A stretch of DNA of 64,000 nt from Janthinobacterium lividum (GTDB taxonomy: Bacteria > Pseudomonadota > Gammaproteobacteria > Burkholderiales > Burkholderiaceae_D): NCBI RefSeq assembly GCF_023509035.1, contig NZ_CP075583.1, positions 5,084,001 to 5,148,000 of the forward strand. Reading direction: 5' to 3'. The notes under the pieces were generated by a model. The model saw only the letters and a program-made list of their open reading frames with translations, did no database searches and was not told the DNA's origin. Each line of letters opens with the position of its first letter. Within the stretch, counting starts at the first letter, position 1. Position numbers and translations under genes: made by a program. Of the stretch, positions 1 through 7,404 are shown piece after piece.

Positions 1-1220
1 CCAGGACTCTTGCCGGCGATGATCTCGTCGCGCCGCATGACCCAGTAATGACCATCCCTGGCCGGCGTCTCGCCATGGCGCAACGAATAGAATGGACGGA
101 ATTCCACCACGGATTCGCCCTGCGGCGTCTGCCGCACCAGCTTGACCGAGTCGATGGACTGCACCTCGAACGCATAGGCGCGGCGCGCATCGGCCAGCAC
201 GGGATAGCTGGCCGCCGTGTGCGTGAGGCGGATAGGCTCGCCGCGCTGGCGGAACAGGTTGACCACCGGCGTGCAGCCCAGCAGCAGGTTGTGCGTGTTC
301 ATCGTGCCCAGCAGGCGCGCCGTGTTCGAATCGGTGCGCAGGCCGCTCAGCGCCAGGTGCAAGGTGATGCGGCGGCAGCCGGACGGCAGCGCGGCGCACA
401 GCGCGCCGAGGTCCAGGTCAAAGAAATTGAATTTTTCGGGAAAGCAGAAATACTCGGTCAGCAGCCGGTAGGCCGGATGCGAGCGGGCGGAAAACGGAAT
501 CAGCGCATCGTCCTCGGCAAAACCGGCGCTGCGCACCGGAATGCCGTCGAGCGCGACCCAGCTGCCGCTGCCGTCCGCCTCAGCATAGGCCTTCACGGTG
601 CGCATGAACAGGGCGTCGCGCAGCGCAGCGCAAAACGAGGGCTGGCCATCGATGAACACGCGCAGCGACGCCAGTCCCAGCTGGCCCAGCGACAGCTGCG
701 CGGCGCTCGACTCGATGGTGATGCGCACGCCCGACGTGGCATTTGCGGGCAGCAGCACCTGTTCCGGCGCCTCGATGATGGCGGAAAACGCCGCATGCGT
801 GAGCGCCAGCGGTGCCACCGTCACGGGGTAGGCCGTGCGGAAGGTGCAGGCTACGCCCTTCACCGGGCGCGTCGTCAGCTCCGTGCCGCGGGCGATTTCC
901 GCAGGCGCCGTCAGTTGAGCCGCCGCGGCGGCGTAATCCATGCGCGCGATCGAGCACGAGGGAAAAGGCCGCAGATAATGCGGATACAGCACCTCGAACA
1001 GCGCTTCAGTGAACTCGGGATAATCGTCGTCGATGCGCTTCGAGATGCGCGAATTGAGCAGCGCGAAGGACTGGATCATGCGCTCGATGTGCGGGTCCTC
1101 GCACACCTCGCCGCCCATCAGCAGGCGGCCGGCGATCTTCGGGTAGCGCTCGGAAAACTCACGCGAATAGCGGCGCAGGAAACCCAGTTCGCGCTCGTAG
1201 TAGGGCAGCAATTCTTCCAA
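1..1220 (-). CDS. tssF: T6SS baseplate subunit TssF (3' end outside window)
   Basis: TssF (VasA/ImpG family) is a wedge component of the T6SS baseplate, acting in the cytoplasm with TssE, TssG and TssK. About 406 residues are visible with no stop before the window edge. The N-terminus reads EELLPYYERELGFLRRYS, followed by FSERYPKIAGRLL and a DPHIERMIQSFALLNSRI segment, all typical of the family. I chose the TTG at 1220, two bases after the tssE stop, because it puts the start where family members begin; no ATG fits. It is the last visible gene of the leftward tssB-C-hcp-E-F arm, and tssG/tssH would be expected beyond the left edge. Confidence 0.93.
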   Translation of the reverse strand, partial: MEELLPYYERELGFLRRYSREFSERYPKIAGRLLMGGEVCEDPHIERMIQSFALLNSRISKRIDDDYPEFTEALFEVLYPHYLRPFPSCSIARMDYAAAAAQLTAPAEIARGTELTTRPVKGVACTFRTAYPVTVAPLALTHAAFSAIIEAPEQVLLPANATSGVRITIESSAAQLSLGQLGLASLRVFIDGQPSFCAALRDALFMRTVKAYAEADGSGSWVALDGIPVRSAGFAEDDALIPFSARSHPAYRLLTEYFCFPEKFNFFDLDLGALCAALPSGCRRITLHLALSGLRTDSNTARLLGTMNTHNLLLGCTPVVNLFRQRGEPIRLTHTAASYPVLADARRAYAFEVQSIDSVKLVRQTPQGESVVEFRPFYSLRHGETPARDGHYWVMRRDEIIAGKSP

Positions 1221-1222
1221 AG

Positions 1223-1714
1223 TCAGGCTCCCGTGGACGCGGCGCGGCGCCCCTTGCTGATCGTGTAATGCAGGCTGGAAGGCTGCAAGATGGCGTCGAA
1301 GCTGACCGGTTCGTGCGCCGCATGCACCACCAGCAGCGCGCTGATGGCGAAATTGAGGCGGTTGATCGAGCCTTCCTCGATTTCCAGCGATGCGCGCACC
1401 TGGCGCAAGCGCGGCTCGTGGCGGGCGATGGCCTTTTCGAGGCACTGGCAGATATAGGCGCGGTCGTCCGTGCTCGACAGGCTAAGCCCGGCGAAATCGT
1501 TCAAGCCGTAGGTGATGATCGACTTGCCGCACTCGGGAAAGGGTTTGAGCAGCGCCTCGGGCAGCACGGCGCGCGTGTTGAGCAGCGCTTCAAGATCGCG
1601 CGCCACGGTGTCTTTCAAGTCCTCGAGCGAGAGGCGCGAGACGGTGCCGCTGGAGGCGCCGTGCACGGGCGTATCCATCAGGCGGTCGAACAGGCCCGGC
1701 GTAAAACCTTTCAT
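1223..1714 (-). CDS. tssE: T6SS baseplate subunit TssE (gp25-like)
   Basis: TssE is the gp25-like T6SS baseplate protein that helps start sheath polymerisation. The 163-aa protein begins MKGFTPGLFDRLMD and contains a central LSLEDLKDTVARDLEALLNTR segment and SIITYGLNDFAGLSLSS, matching gp25/TssE. The C-terminal half carries the conserved core IARHEPRLRQVRASLE followed by a hydrophobic strand. Length is normal for the family. It lies between hcp and tssF and is separated from hcp by a strong stem-loop at 1766-1791, so its expression may be lower than that of hcp. Confidence 0.93.
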   Translation of the reverse strand: MKGFTPGLFDRLMDTPVHGASSGTVSRLSLEDLKDTVARDLEALLNTRAVLPEALLKPFPECGKSIITYGLNDFAGLSLSSTDDRAYICQCLEKAIARHEPRLRQVRASLEIEEGSINRLNFAISALLVVHAAHEPVSFDAILQPSSLHYTISKGRRAASTGA

Positions 1715-1765
1715 GGGCTTCCCGTTTCATGGGTGGCGTGGACACCGCTGCCGGCGGCCAGGAAA

Positions 1766-1791
1766 GCCAGCGGCGGCAGCGCGCCGCTGGC
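1766..1791. terminator. Stem-loop between hcp and tssE
   Basis: A perfect 10-bp inverted repeat (GCCAGCGGCG and its complement, 6-base loop) lies in the 95-bp gap between hcp and tssE. There is no T-run on either side, so it is not a canonical intrinsic terminator. It could stabilise the 3' end of a short hcp message or attenuate read-through into tssE-tssF; Hcp is normally needed in much larger amounts than baseplate proteins. Confidence 0.5.
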
Positions 1792-1809
1792 ATACGCGGT
1801 CAGATACGG

Positions 1810-2301
1810 TCAGGCTGTCTTGTTGGCCGACAGATCCCAGCCGCCGGAGGTGTTACCACCCGAACCGCCACCCACTTTTTGCTGCGTGTACTTCCACTTG
1901 ACCTTCGAATACTTGAGTGCCAGGTCTTCGCCGAGAATGTCGCCCGCGGCCACCGATGGCGCCACGCTGCTGATCATCACATTCTCCAGTTCGATTTCGA
2001 AGTACTTGATGCGTTCGCCCTGGCCATCGGCGCGCAGGAACTCGAGCTTGGCTTTCGGGATGGTCTTGCCCGAGGAGCAAGTTTGCAGCAGCAAGGGACT
2101 GGCAAGATCGGCCATCTTGGCGATGACGATATCCTTGTGCTCGGTACGTTCGGCGGTATGGCCGCCGCCCGTCGAGGCGGTCGCCGATTTGGGTTGCAAT
2201 ACTTGCCACTGGACCGACTTGCATTCGATCCAATCTTTGTGGCTGTTATCCGTGGATTCGCCTTTGATGCCATCAATTTGCAAGTATACGTCGATTGCCA
2301 T
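1810..2301 (-). CDS. hcp: T6SS inner-tube protein Hcp (TssD)
   Basis: Hcp forms the stacked hexameric tube that is propelled with VgrG out of the cell. The 163-aa protein starts MAIDVYLQIDGIKGES, has the hydrophilic HKDWIECKSVQWQV strand, and GGHTAERTEHKDIVIAKMADLASPLLLQ, all hallmarks of the Hcp1 family; the C-terminus is a short Gly/Ser tail. A clear ribosome binding site (AAAGGA, about 5 bases upstream) supports the ATG at 2301. It lies directly downstream of tssB-tssC, the usual order in Burkholderiales T6SS loci. Confidence 0.96.
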   Translation of the reverse strand: MAIDVYLQIDGIKGESTDNSHKDWIECKSVQWQVLQPKSATASTGGGHTAERTEHKDIVIAKMADLASPLLLQTCSSGKTIPKAKLEFLRADGQGERIKYFEIELENVMISSVAPSVAAGDILGEDLALKYSKVKWKYTQQKVGGGSGGNTSGGWDLSANKTA

Positions 2302-2334
2302 GTTATTCCTTTCAAGGGAGTGAAGAAAAATACA

Positions 2335-3819
2335 TTACGATTTGGTCGACTGCGGAAGCTCCGCGACCAAACGGAGTGAAACGGACAATTCGTCCAGCTG
2401 GAAATGCGGACGCAAGAAGGACACGGCGCGGTACACGCCGGGCCGGCCCGGCACTTCCGACACCTGCACCGACGCTTCGCGCAGCGGAAACTGCGCTTTC
2501 TGTTCTTGGCTGGCGTTATCGTCGAGCAACACGTACTGCGTCAGCCAGCGGTTGAGGAAATCTTCCACGTTGGAGGCGGCGGCAAAGCTGCCGATCTTGT
2601 CGCGCATCATGGCCTTCATGTAGTGGGCGATGCGCGACACGGCGAAGATGTATTGCAGCTGCGCCGACAGCACGGCGTTCGCGTTGGCGGCGTCGGTATT
2701 GTATTTTTTCGCCTTCTGCGCCGACTGGGCGCCGAAGAACGCGGCATAGTCCGTGTTCTTGCAGTGCACGAGGGAGATGAAGCCCAGGTCGCTCAATTCC
2801 TTTTCGCGGCGGTCCGTGATGGCGATCTCGGTCGGGCATTTCAGCGCCACCTCGCCCTCGTCCGTCTTGAAGGTATGCGTCGGCAAGTCTTCTACCAGGC
2901 CGCCGCCCTCCACGCCGCGGATCGCCGCGCACCAGCCGTAATCCTCGAAGGCGGCCGTCAGCTTGGTGCCGAAAGCGTAGGCAGCGTTGCACCACAGGTA
3001 TTTCTGATGATCGGTGCCGTCGACGTCCTCGACGAAATTGAAGCCGTCGACGGTGGCGCCATCGAGCGGATTGAACGGCAACCGGCCCAGGAAGCGTGGC
3101 AAGGTCAGACCCACGTAGCGCGCGTCTTCCGATTCGCGCAAGGATTTCCACTTCGCATACTCGACCGTGTCGAATACCTTGGCCAGGTCGCGCGGCTTGC
3201 CCAGATCGCTGTAGCTTTCCAGGCCAAACAGTTCTGGCGACGCGGACGAGATGAACGGCGCGTGCGCGGCGGCGGCCACATGCGACATCTGTTCGATGAA
3301 ATACATGTCTTCCGGCTGGCGGCTGAATTCGAAGTCGCCCAGCAAGGTGCCGAACGGCGCCCCGCCAAAGGTGCCGAATTCCTCTTCGTAGACCTTTTTG
3401 AACATGGTCGACTGGTCAAACTCCAGCGCGCTCTGGAAATCCTTGACCAGTTCGCGCTTGGTGGCGTTCATCATCTTGATTTTCAGATTCGTGCCGGTGG
3501 CCGTGTTCTTCACCAGGTAATGCAGGCCCGTCCAGCTGCTTTCCAGCTTCTGGAATTCGGGCGCGTGCATGATGGCGCTGAGCTGCGCGGAAATGAGCTG
3601 GTCCAGTTCGGCCACGCGGGCATCGATGGTGGCGGCCAGGTTATTCGATACCACCACCGTGCCATCCATGACCTGGCTGACCAGTTCGGAAATCAGATCC
3701 TTGGCGCGGGCGTGTTCGACGCTGGACTTGGCCACCTTGCTCTGCTCGACGATCTGGTCGAGCAAGTCGATTTCGGCGGTGCCGGCGGCGCTCAATGCGG
3801 GAGTCAGTTGTGCGGACAT
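2335..3819 (-). CDS. tssC: T6SS contractile sheath large subunit TssC
   Basis: TssC (VipB) pairs with TssB to form the contractile sheath around the Hcp tube. I start at the ATG at 3819 (MSAQLTPALSAAG), one base after the tssB stop, giving 494 aa, the normal size; a longer in-frame extension would run into tssB. Conserved blocks include WTGLHYLVKNT, FGTLLGDFEF, PFISSASPELFGL, and near the C-terminus RIAHYMKAMMRDKIG. The sequence ends with the typical LDELSVSLRLVAELP strand that engages neighbouring sheath subunits. Confidence 0.96.
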   Translation of the reverse strand: MSAQLTPALSAAGTAEIDLLDQIVEQSKVAKSSVEHARAKDLISELVSQVMDGTVVVSNNLAATIDARVAELDQLISAQLSAIMHAPEFQKLESSWTGLHYLVKNTATGTNLKIKMMNATKRELVKDFQSALEFDQSTMFKKVYEEEFGTFGGAPFGTLLGDFEFSRQPEDMYFIEQMSHVAAAAHAPFISSASPELFGLESYSDLGKPRDLAKVFDTVEYAKWKSLRESEDARYVGLTLPRFLGRLPFNPLDGATVDGFNFVEDVDGTDHQKYLWCNAAYAFGTKLTAAFEDYGWCAAIRGVEGGGLVEDLPTHTFKTDEGEVALKCPTEIAITDRREKELSDLGFISLVHCKNTDYAAFFGAQSAQKAKKYNTDAANANAVLSAQLQYIFAVSRIAHYMKAMMRDKIGSFAAASNVEDFLNRWLTQYVLLDDNASQEQKAQFPLREASVQVSEVPGRPGVYRAVSFLRPHFQLDELSVSLRLVAELPQSTKS

Positions 3820-3820
3820 A

Positions 3821-4329
3821 TCAATCTTTCCTGACGTGGGAATGTTGTTCCAGCTGGGCCAGTTTTTCCGTGCTGTTGAGCACGTCATTCAGGATGTCTT
3901 CCAGCTTGTCGTTGCCGGCCAGCTTGTTGCGCAGGTCGGCCAGCTTGGTGCGCGCCTCGAGCAGCTTGCGCAGCGGCTCGACCTGCTCGACCACCGCTTC
4001 GGGGCGGAAATCGGCGATCGCGCGAAATTTCAGCTCGACGCCGAACTGGCCGCCACCGGCGCCCAGTTCATTGGGCACGCGGAAGGTGGCGCGCGGCTCG
4101 ATGCCCTTCATCACTTCATCGAAATTATCGCGGTCGATATCGACGAACTTGCGGTCCTTCAGGCGCTTTTGCTCGAGTTCGGAATTGCCGCCGAAATCAC
4201 CCACCACGCCCACCACGAAGGGCAGCTCCTTGTTTTCGATGGCGTCGCCGATCTCGACGTCATAGGTCATCTGCACGCGTGGCGGGCGTACCTTTTGCAA
4301 GCGCTTCTGCACACTATCTTTTTCGACAT
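3821..4329 (-). CDS. tssB: T6SS sheath small subunit TssB, apparent frameshift at codons 3-4
   Basis: TssB (VipA) is the small sheath subunit. The body reads DSVQKRLQKVRPPRVQMTYD and later NELGAGGGQFGVELKF, unmistakable for the family. The expected start is the ATG at 4329, which has an AAGGGG ribosome binding site and begins Met-Ser-Lys-Lys, but the run of five A (4319-4323, minus strand) puts it out of frame. One more A would give exactly 169 aa starting MSKKDSVQK. Without correction the only upstream in-frame start is a TTG at 4345 with no ribosome binding site. The single-base loss is either a sequencing indel or a real lesion at the very start of the gene. Confidence 0.88.
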
Positions 4330-4403
4330 GACATCCCCTTCCCAAAATGTTGGCGGCATCGGCGATGCGCCTGTTGAACTGCGGCGTACCCGCGCCTGGC
4401 TGG

Positions 4404-4976
4404 CTACTTCAGGGCATTGAATGGATTGGCGCTGCCCTCATCGGCAGTGCGCTTGCTTGGCTGCTTACGGGATGCGCGCACGGGCGGCTTGTCCGGCGGC
4501 GGCACCAGCACGGTTTCGCCCAGGCTCTCGCGCAGCAGCTTGGCCAGGTCCTGCGATTCCGCACGCAGCGGACCGGACAGGTTGTTCTGACGGCTCAGGT
4601 CGGCCAGCGCCCGCGTCGACAGGCGCAGTCCGCTGATGGCGATCACGCTGTTGGCCAGTTTGTCGGCAGGATCGCGCACCAGCACTTCCTGGGCATTAAG
4701 GATGGCTTCACCATACTGGCCGGCATCGTAGCGGCTTTGCGCCATGCGCACCCAGGGCTGCTTGTCGGCGGGCGCCGCGGCGGCGGCCTCCTGCCACAGC
4801 GCCAGCGCCGCCGCCTTGTTGCCCGTGTCCACCGCCTGCGTGGCCTTGGCCATCAGCTCTTCCAAGGTCGGCGCCACGACGGGCGGCGCTTTGGCCACCG
4901 GCGCCGTACTGCAGGCGCTGAGGGTAAAAGCACAGGCAATAACTGCAAGAGTGCGTAGCGAAACCGAGCGTGTCAT
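4404..4976 (-). CDS. TPR-containing lipoprotein of the T6SS locus
   Basis: A 190-aa protein with a signal sequence ending in a lipobox (FTLSAC), so probably lipidated at Cys22 and anchored in an outer membrane leaflet. The mature part has TPR-like helices (AALALWQEAAAAAPADKQPWVRMAQSRYDAGQYGEAI) and a basic, proline-rich tail. The ATG at 4976 has AAGGA 9 bases upstream. It is the first gene of the tssB arm. It is not an obvious TssJ: TssJ is a beta-sandwich lipoprotein without TPRs. No TssJ is visible in the window, so whether this protein substitutes for or supplements it cannot be said. Confidence 0.8.
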   Translation of the reverse strand: MTRSVSLRTLAVIACAFTLSACSTAPVAKAPPVVAPTLEELMAKATQAVDTGNKAAALALWQEAAAAAPADKQPWVRMAQSRYDAGQYGEAILNAQEVLVRDPADKLANSVIAISGLRLSTRALADLSRQNNLSGPLRAESQDLAKLLRESLGETVLVPPPDKPPVRASRKQPSKRTADEGSANPFNALK

Positions 4977-5265
4977 GTTGAGCTTTCCTTCAAAAAAGAA
5001 GACCGTTTTGGGGACTGAAAAGTTGCTTTTTATAGTTGCCAATTATTTATTTTCCGGAGCGTAGCATGATTTGAAAATTCACTGCGTTCAATAGAAAATA
5101 CGCGAAAACTCACACTTCTGATGCTAAAAACCTACAGTACGCACCATTCTTCAAGATAATGTTAAGGTTCTTGCAGTTGCGAAAAAAGCACCAAGTTGCG
5201 CGATGCGAGGCATGATTTTCAGTCGCTGCCGCGCGCCTCACTGTGTCTGGTATAGAGGGCAATCC
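4977..5265. promoter_or_regulatory. Divergent T6SS promoter region
   Basis: This 289-bp gap separates the two divergent T6SS arms (lipoprotein-tssB leftward, tssK rightward) and is distinctly more AT-rich than its surroundings. Promoters for both arms must lie here. I see no convincing sigma-54 -24/-12 pair; a TATAGA hexamer at about 5250 lies too close to the tssK start to be assigned with confidence. Confidence 0.5.
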
Positions 5266-6613
5266 ATGAGCATGGCAAACAAATTGTTATGGGGCGAAGG
5301 GCTGTTCCTGCGGCCCCAGCATTTCCAGCAGCAAGACCAGTATCACGAGCAGCGCCTGCACGAGAGCGTCAAGGCGCTGCATCCATATGCGTGGGGAGTA
5401 AAACCAGCTGCAGATCGACCGCGATGCGCTGGCCAACAACAGCTTGCGCCTGCTGGAACTGTCGCTGGTCTTCCAGGACGGCGAAATCTACAATGCTGCC
5501 GGAAGCGATGAACTGCCCGACGCGCTCGACCTGGGCAACTTGCCATCGTCGCTGCAATCGGTGACTTTCCACGCCGCCTTGCCGGCTTTCAAGCCATTCG
5601 GCGGCAACTTCGCCGCCAGCGGCCAGCCCAACAACGCGGCGCGCTACGCCCAGGCCAATCTCAGCACGCCGGACCTGTACACCCAGGCCGCGCAGGCCGA
5701 ACTGACCTACCTGAAAAAAACCCTGCGCCTGGTCGCCGATTCCGAACCACGCGATTCCTACGTCAGCTTCCCCCTGCTGCGCCTGCGGCGCCTGTCGACG
5801 GGCGGCTTTGAGCAAGATCCGGCCTTCGTGCCCCCCAGCCTGTCCATCCGCAGCGCGCCCCTGCTGTTCCTGCAGTTGCGCCGCCTGATCGACGCGCTGC
5901 AGGCCAAGGTCAACGCGCTGTATGGGCATCACCGCGAGCCGAGCAAGAGCGTGATCGAATTTCGCTCCGGCGACATGTCCTCGTTCTGGCTGCTGCACAC
6001 GGCCAGCGCGGCCTACGCCTCGCTCAGCCATTACTTCCATCATCCGGCGCTGCATCCGGAGCGGCTGTACGAACAGCTGCTGGCCCTGGCGGGCGGCTTG
6101 ATGACCTTTTCAAGAAGCCATGCGCTGGCCGACCTGCCGCCGTACCGGCATGCAGATCCCGGACCGTCGTTCGCCCAGCTGCACGCCATGATCCGCGAAT
6201 TGCTCGACACCGTGATCTCGTCGAAATACTTCGCCATCGCGCTGACGGAAACCAAGCCGTCCTACCATCACGGCAAGCTGGACTCGGAAAAGATCGATGC
6301 CAAGACGGCGTTCTACCTGGGCGTGTCCGCCGACATGGCCGGTGTGGAACTGGTCGACGTGGTGCCGCTGCGCTTCAAGGTGGGCGCGCCGGACGATGTG
6401 GAAAAATTCGTCCTGTCCGCCCTGCCCGGGGTGCGTCTGCAGCATGCGCCGCAGGTGCCGGCCGCCGTGCCGGTGCGCCCCGACATGTTTTACTTCACCA
6501 TCGAGGCCAAGGGCCAGATGTACGAACGCATGCTGCAGGCACAGTCGCTGCTGGTCTACGTCCCTTCCGGCATGCGTGAACTGAAACTCGAACTTGTCGC
6601 CGTCACTTCCTGA
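5266..6613 (+). pseudogene. tssK: T6SS baseplate-membrane connector TssK, one-base frameshift
   Basis: TssK trimers link the T6SS baseplate to the TssL/TssM membrane complex. The N-terminus MSMANKLLWGEGLFLRPQHF starts at the ATG at 5266 (GAGGG ribosome binding site), and the frame runs in family-like sequence to HPYAWGV at 5400. After AAAACC at 5400-5405 the similarity moves by one base: LQIDRDALANNSLRLLELSL continues to the stop at 6613. Removing one base in 5400-5405 gives 448 aa, the family's usual length, so the gene looks complete apart from one extra base. It is followed 9 bases later by tssL. Confidence 0.9.
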
Positions 6614-6622
6614 GGTCTAACG

Positions 6623-7404
6623 ATGCACTCCAGCGCTCCCCCTTCCCTGATGTCCGGCAGCCAGGCCGCCTATGCCTCCAGCATGGCTGCCGGTCCCGGC
6701 ACCGAACACACCTTGATGGACTTGATGTACGACGGTTTTTACGCCCTGTTCATGCTGAAGAACGGCAGCGGGCCGCAAGACAATGCCGATTTCATCAGCA
6801 AGATGACGCACTTCCTCGATGAGTTCGGCCGCGGCGCGAAAAACAGGGCGCGTCGGCGGACGACATCGACGCCGCAAAATATGCGTTCTGCGCGGCCGTC
6901 GATGAAATCATCCTGCGCTCGCCCTACAGCATCCGCGACGCATGGGCGCGGCGGCCGTTGCAGCTGGTGCTGTTCGGCGACCAGCTGGCCGGCGAAAACT
7001 TCTTCATCCGCCTCGAAGCGCTGCGCGCGCGCGGCAGTGCGCACCTGCAGGCGCTCGAGGTATTCCACATGTGCCTGCTGCTGGGTTTCCAGGGCCGCTA
7101 TATCCTCGAAGGCCCGGAAAAACTCAACTACCTGACGGCGCGCCTGGGCGACGAAATCGCCCAGATGAAGGGCAAGAAAACCGGCTTCGCCCCGCATGCG
7201 GAGCGGCCCGACCAGATCATCCACAAGCTGCGCAACAACGTGCCGCCATGGGTGCTGTGTTCGGTGTTCGCCCTGATCTGCGCACTGGGTTACCTGGGGC
7301 TGCGCACCATGCTGGCCAAACAGACGGAAGCGCAGATCAATGCCTACAACGACATCGTCAAGCTGGCGCCGCGCGTGGCTAACCTGAGCATTACCCTGCC
7401 GTGA
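6623..7404 (+). pseudogene. tssL: T6SS membrane-complex protein TssL (DotU/IcmH), one-base frameshift
   Basis: TssL is an inner-membrane component of the T6SS envelope complex. The first frame reads TLMDLMYDGFYALFMLKNGS and FISKMTHFLDEFGRGAK; after the run of five A at 6839-6843 the family sequence continues one base out, with LVLFGDQLAGENFFIRLEAL and CLLLGFQGRYILEG. Adding one A gives 260 aa. A single C-terminal transmembrane segment (WVLCSVFALICALGYLGL) ends the protein; there is no OmpA-like extension. The stop overlaps the vgrG start (TGATG). A tssM gene would be expected next but vgrG follows instead. Confidence 0.88.

Noticed and set aside
48..1268. A 406-codon open frame on the + strand opposite tssF
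   Set aside because: The minus strand encodes TssF; the + strand product is Arg/Gln/Ala-rich without family features.
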